Below, piece by piece: positions 22,381-24,109 of a DNA stretch of 24,109 nt. The notes beneath the pieces are model-generated. The model ran no database searches. It was not told where the DNA came from and worked only from the letters and a program-made list of their open reading frames with translations. The position numbers were made by a program, and so were the translations under genes. Each line of letters starts with the position of its first letter. Position 1 is the first letter of the stretch. This stretch comes from Labilithrix sp. (GTDB lineage: Bacteria > Myxococcota > Polyangia > Polyangiales > Polyangiaceae), in contig JAQBQL010000015.1 of the NCBI GenBank assembly GCA_028287035.1, positions 1 through 24,109 of the forward strand, in the 5' to 3' direction.

Positions 22381-23118
22381 ATGCGCCTCCGGGTCGTCAC
22401 ATGGAACGTGCTCCACCGCGTCCACGCGGAGAACTGGGAGGAGCCGTGCGCACGTCAATTTCCCGACGAGGCGGTCCGCATCGCGGGCATCACGAGCCGC
22501 GTCGTGGGCTTCCTCGCCGCGGGCGTCGACGCGGTGTGCCTGCAGGAGGTGAGCGGCGATCAGCTCGCGAGCCTCCGCGCCGCGCTGCCCGCGGGCGCCG
22601 ACCTGTTCGAGCACCAGTACCCGCGCCTGCCCCGCCTCCGGCGGACGCCGTGCGGCACGACCCTCACCGATGCGAACGAGCACCTCGTCACCATCGCGAG
22701 GACGGCCGGCGCGGCAAAGGTCGGCTCTCGCACGTTCGACAAGGACCCGGGCAAGGGACTGCTCGTGGTGGAGCTCGCGGCCGGCATCCACCTCGTCTGC
22801 ACGCACCTGTCGTACGGCGGGCGCAAGGGCGTGCAGCTCGCCGAGATCGCAGCTGCCGCCGAGCGCGCCTCGGTCGCCGCGATCGTGGTCGGGGACACCA
22901 ACGCCCCCGCCGCTGCCGTGCACGCGGCGCTCGGGCCGGCGTGGGTCGTGTCGAAGCTCACCGCGGTGACGCGCGTGAACGATGGGCCGCGCGGCGGCAG
23001 CATCATCGACCACGTGCTCGTGCGTGGCGGCGTGCTCGAGGAGGCCGGCACCGGCGACGGCGGAGGCCTCTCCGATCACGTGCCGGTGCTGGCGACGATC
23101 CGCCTCGGGGCGGGGTAG
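22381..23118 (+). CDS. Endonuclease/exonuclease/phosphatase (EEP) family protein
   Basis: A 245-residue protein with all EEP-fold catalytic motifs: TWNV with Asn9, LQEV with Glu56, THLS with His142, GDTNAP with Asp172 and Asn174, IDH with Asp210 and His211, and the terminal SDH at 231-233. These bind Mg2+ and cleave phosphodiester bonds in DNase I, exonuclease III, sphingomyelinases and related phosphatases. No signal peptide is present, so it is probably cytoplasmic. The lack of obvious DNA-binding insertions leaves nucleic acid, nucleotide or inositol-phosphate substrates all possible. A GTG lies directly before the ATG (22378) and could be the start instead. It is divergent from the MutS-like gene, with 41 bases between. 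Confidence 0.9.
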   Translation: MRLRVVTWNVLHRVHAENWEEPCARQFPDEAVRIAGITSRVVGFLAAGVDAVCLQEVSGDQLASLRAALPAGADLFEHQYPRLPRLRRTPCGTTLTDANEHLVTIARTAGAAKVGSRTFDKDPGKGLLVVELAAGIHLVCTHLSYGGRKGVQLAEIAAAAERASVAAIVVGDTNAPAAAVHAALGPAWVVSKLTAVTRVNDGPRGGSIIDHVLVRGGVLEEAGTGDGGGLSDHVPVLATIRLGAG

Positions 23119-23130
23119 CGCGCTGGCGGG

Positions 23131-23724
23131 TCAGAGACCCTTGGGGTCGCAGAGCCCGTACCCCTGGTAGCCGACGTCGACGCACGCACGCGTGCCGCCG
23201 CACTCGCCGAGGTACGGGAAGCGGCACACGAGCGTGCATTTTCCGCGGAAGCAGTTGAAGAGGATGTCGCAGTCGTTGCTGCCGACGCACGCTTGGCCGA
23301 CGCCCGCGCTGCACGTGCCCTGCATGCTGCAGTCCTCGCAGCGGCCGCTGTCGGGAGTCGCCATGCGACACGCCTGGAGGCCGCTGCACACCTCGGTGTT
23401 GCCAGGAGGCGAGCACGGCTCGTTGCCGAGCGGCGGTATCGGGATGCCCGGGTCGAGGCCGGTCGGGCCCTTCGTGGCCCCGGCGTCGATGGACGCGTCG
23501 CTGATGGCGCTGCCGTCGCTGCCGGTCGTGCCGCCCGCGTCGGTGCCGCTGCCGCCGCCGTCGTCGCGCGTGGTGGGAGCTGCGTCGTCGTCGCCCCCTC
23601 CGGCCGGCAAGCCGCCCGAGGAGGAGGAGGAGGGCGCGTCCTTCAGCGATCCGCAGGCCGCGGCGGCGGAGACGAGGGCGACCGAGGCCGCGAGCACCAC
23701 TGCGCGAGAACGAGAGAGGGACAT
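23131..23724 (-). CDS. Cys-rich putative lipoprotein
   Basis: A 197-residue lipoprotein precursor: basic n-region MSLSRSR, hydrophobic stretch 9-22, lipobox AAAC with Cys24. Residues about 30-90 are a flexible linker rich in Ser, Gly, Asp, Ala and Thr. The C-terminal domain (about 105-195) has 14 Cys, an even number spaced like small disulfide-rich myxobacterial surface modules (CSGLQAC, CEDCSMQGTC, CVGSNDC, CFRGKC, CVDVGYQGYGLC). It is probably exposed at the outer membrane; the function is unknown. I chose the ATG at 23724 because GGTAGG lies seven bases upstream; the in-frame ATG at 23739 has no ribosome binding site. The partial gene upstream ends 49 bases before, so the two could share a transcript. 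Confidence 0.85.
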   Translation of the reverse strand: MSLSRSRAVVLAASVALVSAAAACGSLKDAPSSSSSGGLPAGGGDDDAAPTTRDDGGGSGTDAGGTTGSDGSAISDASIDAGATKGPTGLDPGIPIPPLGNEPCSPPGNTEVCSGLQACRMATPDSGRCEDCSMQGTCSAGVGQACVGSNDCDILFNCFRGKCTLVCRFPYLGECGGTRACVDVGYQGYGLCDPKGL

Positions 23725-23773
23725 CGAGGCGCCTACCATGACGCGCGCTGGGCCGATGTCCAGCGCGCCCCTC

Positions 23774-24109
23774 TCAGCGGGGGACCGGCGGCTGACGCAT
23801 CTCGTGGACGTGCACCGGCACGCGCTCGTTCGCGCATCCGGGGACGCGCGCCGAGCACCGCGCGCGCACGCCGGGAGCGGCGTCGGGGGTGCGGCGCTCG
23901 AGGAACGCTGCCTCGGACGCGGATCTCACATCGGCGGCGACGGGGAGCCCCGCGAGGACGATGGACTGGACGCGCAGGAGGTCGCCGTCGCGGGGCTGGA
24001 GGGAGAGGCCGCGCCGCGCCGCCGCGAGGGCGCCGCCCGGATCGCCGGCGCTGCCGAGCGTGACCGCCGCCGCCGACCACGCGCCGTCGTCCCGCGGGGA
24101 GCGGGACGC
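23774..24109 (-). CDS. C-terminal end of a TPR-like protein, start beyond window
   Basis: The minus-strand frame is open from the right edge to a TGA at 23774-23776, giving 111 C-terminal residues. The first part has a TPR-like helix pair (AGDPGGALAAARRGLSLQPRD) where small and Leu residues fall at the usual TPR positions. The end carries RARCSARVPGCANERVPVHVHEMR, with two Cys and two His, which could be a small metal or heme-associated C-terminal motif. I recall similar endings in myxobacterial TPR/multiheme proteins, but cannot confirm this without the missing N-terminal part. Third-position G/C is high, supporting coding. The Cys-rich lipoprotein gene follows on the same strand. Confidence 0.65.
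   Translation of the reverse strand, partial: ASRSPRDDGAWSAAAVTLGSAGDPGGALAAARRGLSLQPRDGDLLRVQSIVLAGLPVAADVRSASEAAFLERRTPDAAPGVRARCSARVPGCANERVPVHVHEMRQPPVPR

Noticed and set aside
1..24109. Search for tRNA, rRNA, CRISPR arrays, insertion sequences and phage genes
   Set aside because: No repeat-spacer pattern, terminal inverted repeats, transposase/integrase motifs or tRNA-like cloverleaf were noticed by eye; a program search would be needed to exclude degenerate ones.

Overview
The window comes from a very GC-rich genome with strong third-position G/C bias. Three things point to a myxobacterium (Myxococcota, probably Polyangiales-like): a Ser/Thr kinase fused to a large ATPase/TPR module, a metalloprotease with a MYXO-CTERM-like Cys/hydrophobic/Arg tail, and an L3 protein with the RRW...THGTHEY..H signature that I recall from myxobacterial L3. 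This placement is inference from gene content, not from a marker search. I see no insertion sequence, phage gene, CRISPR array, rRNA or tRNA. The region reads as chromosomal backbone with lineage-specific genes.

Layout, left to right. 1-3206 (minus): a translationally coupled SbcD-like nuclease (YhaO family) and SbcC/Rad50-like ATPase (YhaN family); the ATPase runs off the left edge. 3294-7976 (plus): an orphan lipoprotein, then a 1310-residue kinase/cyclase-like/ATPase/TPR protein. 8187-10148 (plus): a secreted M4 metalloprotease. 10153-11115 (minus): a nucleotide-sugar epimerase. 11201-11491 (plus): a 96-residue putative zinc protein. 11500-12048 (minus): an XRE-cupin regulator, divergent from a four-base-overlapping pair, a short-chain dehydrogenase and a QueA-like protein (12124-13955). 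13959-14579 (minus): RlmE, with two very small candidate ORFs upstream. 15080-15748 (minus): ribosomal protein L3. 15918-16391 (minus): a Bcp-type peroxiredoxin. 16504-16857 (plus): ribosomal protein L19 with its own promoter and terminator. 16951-18785 (minus): an overlapping pair, a zinc-ribbon membrane protein and a halogenase-like flavoenzyme. 18957-19604 (plus): a two-TM protein. 19623-22339 (minus): a MutS-like ATPase coupled to a single-TM protein. 22381-23118 (plus): an EEP-fold nuclease/phosphatase. 23131-23724 (minus): a Cys-rich lipoprotein. 23774-24109 (minus): the C-terminal end of a TPR-like protein.

The genes form small independent units, not one pathway. Convincing functional links are the nuclease/ATPase repair pair, the SDR/QueA-like pair, the MutS-like/membrane protein pair, and the zinc-ribbon/flavoenzyme pair, each joined by a 1-4 base start/stop overlap. 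Three translation-related genes (rlmE, rplC, rplS) lie close together without their usual operon partners.

Most worth checking: stand-alone rplC, an 18-bp perfect palindrome with a third half-site exactly 30 bp away at 18824-18873, the MutS-like ATPase coupled to a membrane protein, the SDR/QueA-like pair, and the protease with both an N-terminal lipobox and a C-terminal sorting-like tail. I do not see a clearly new defence or mobile system.
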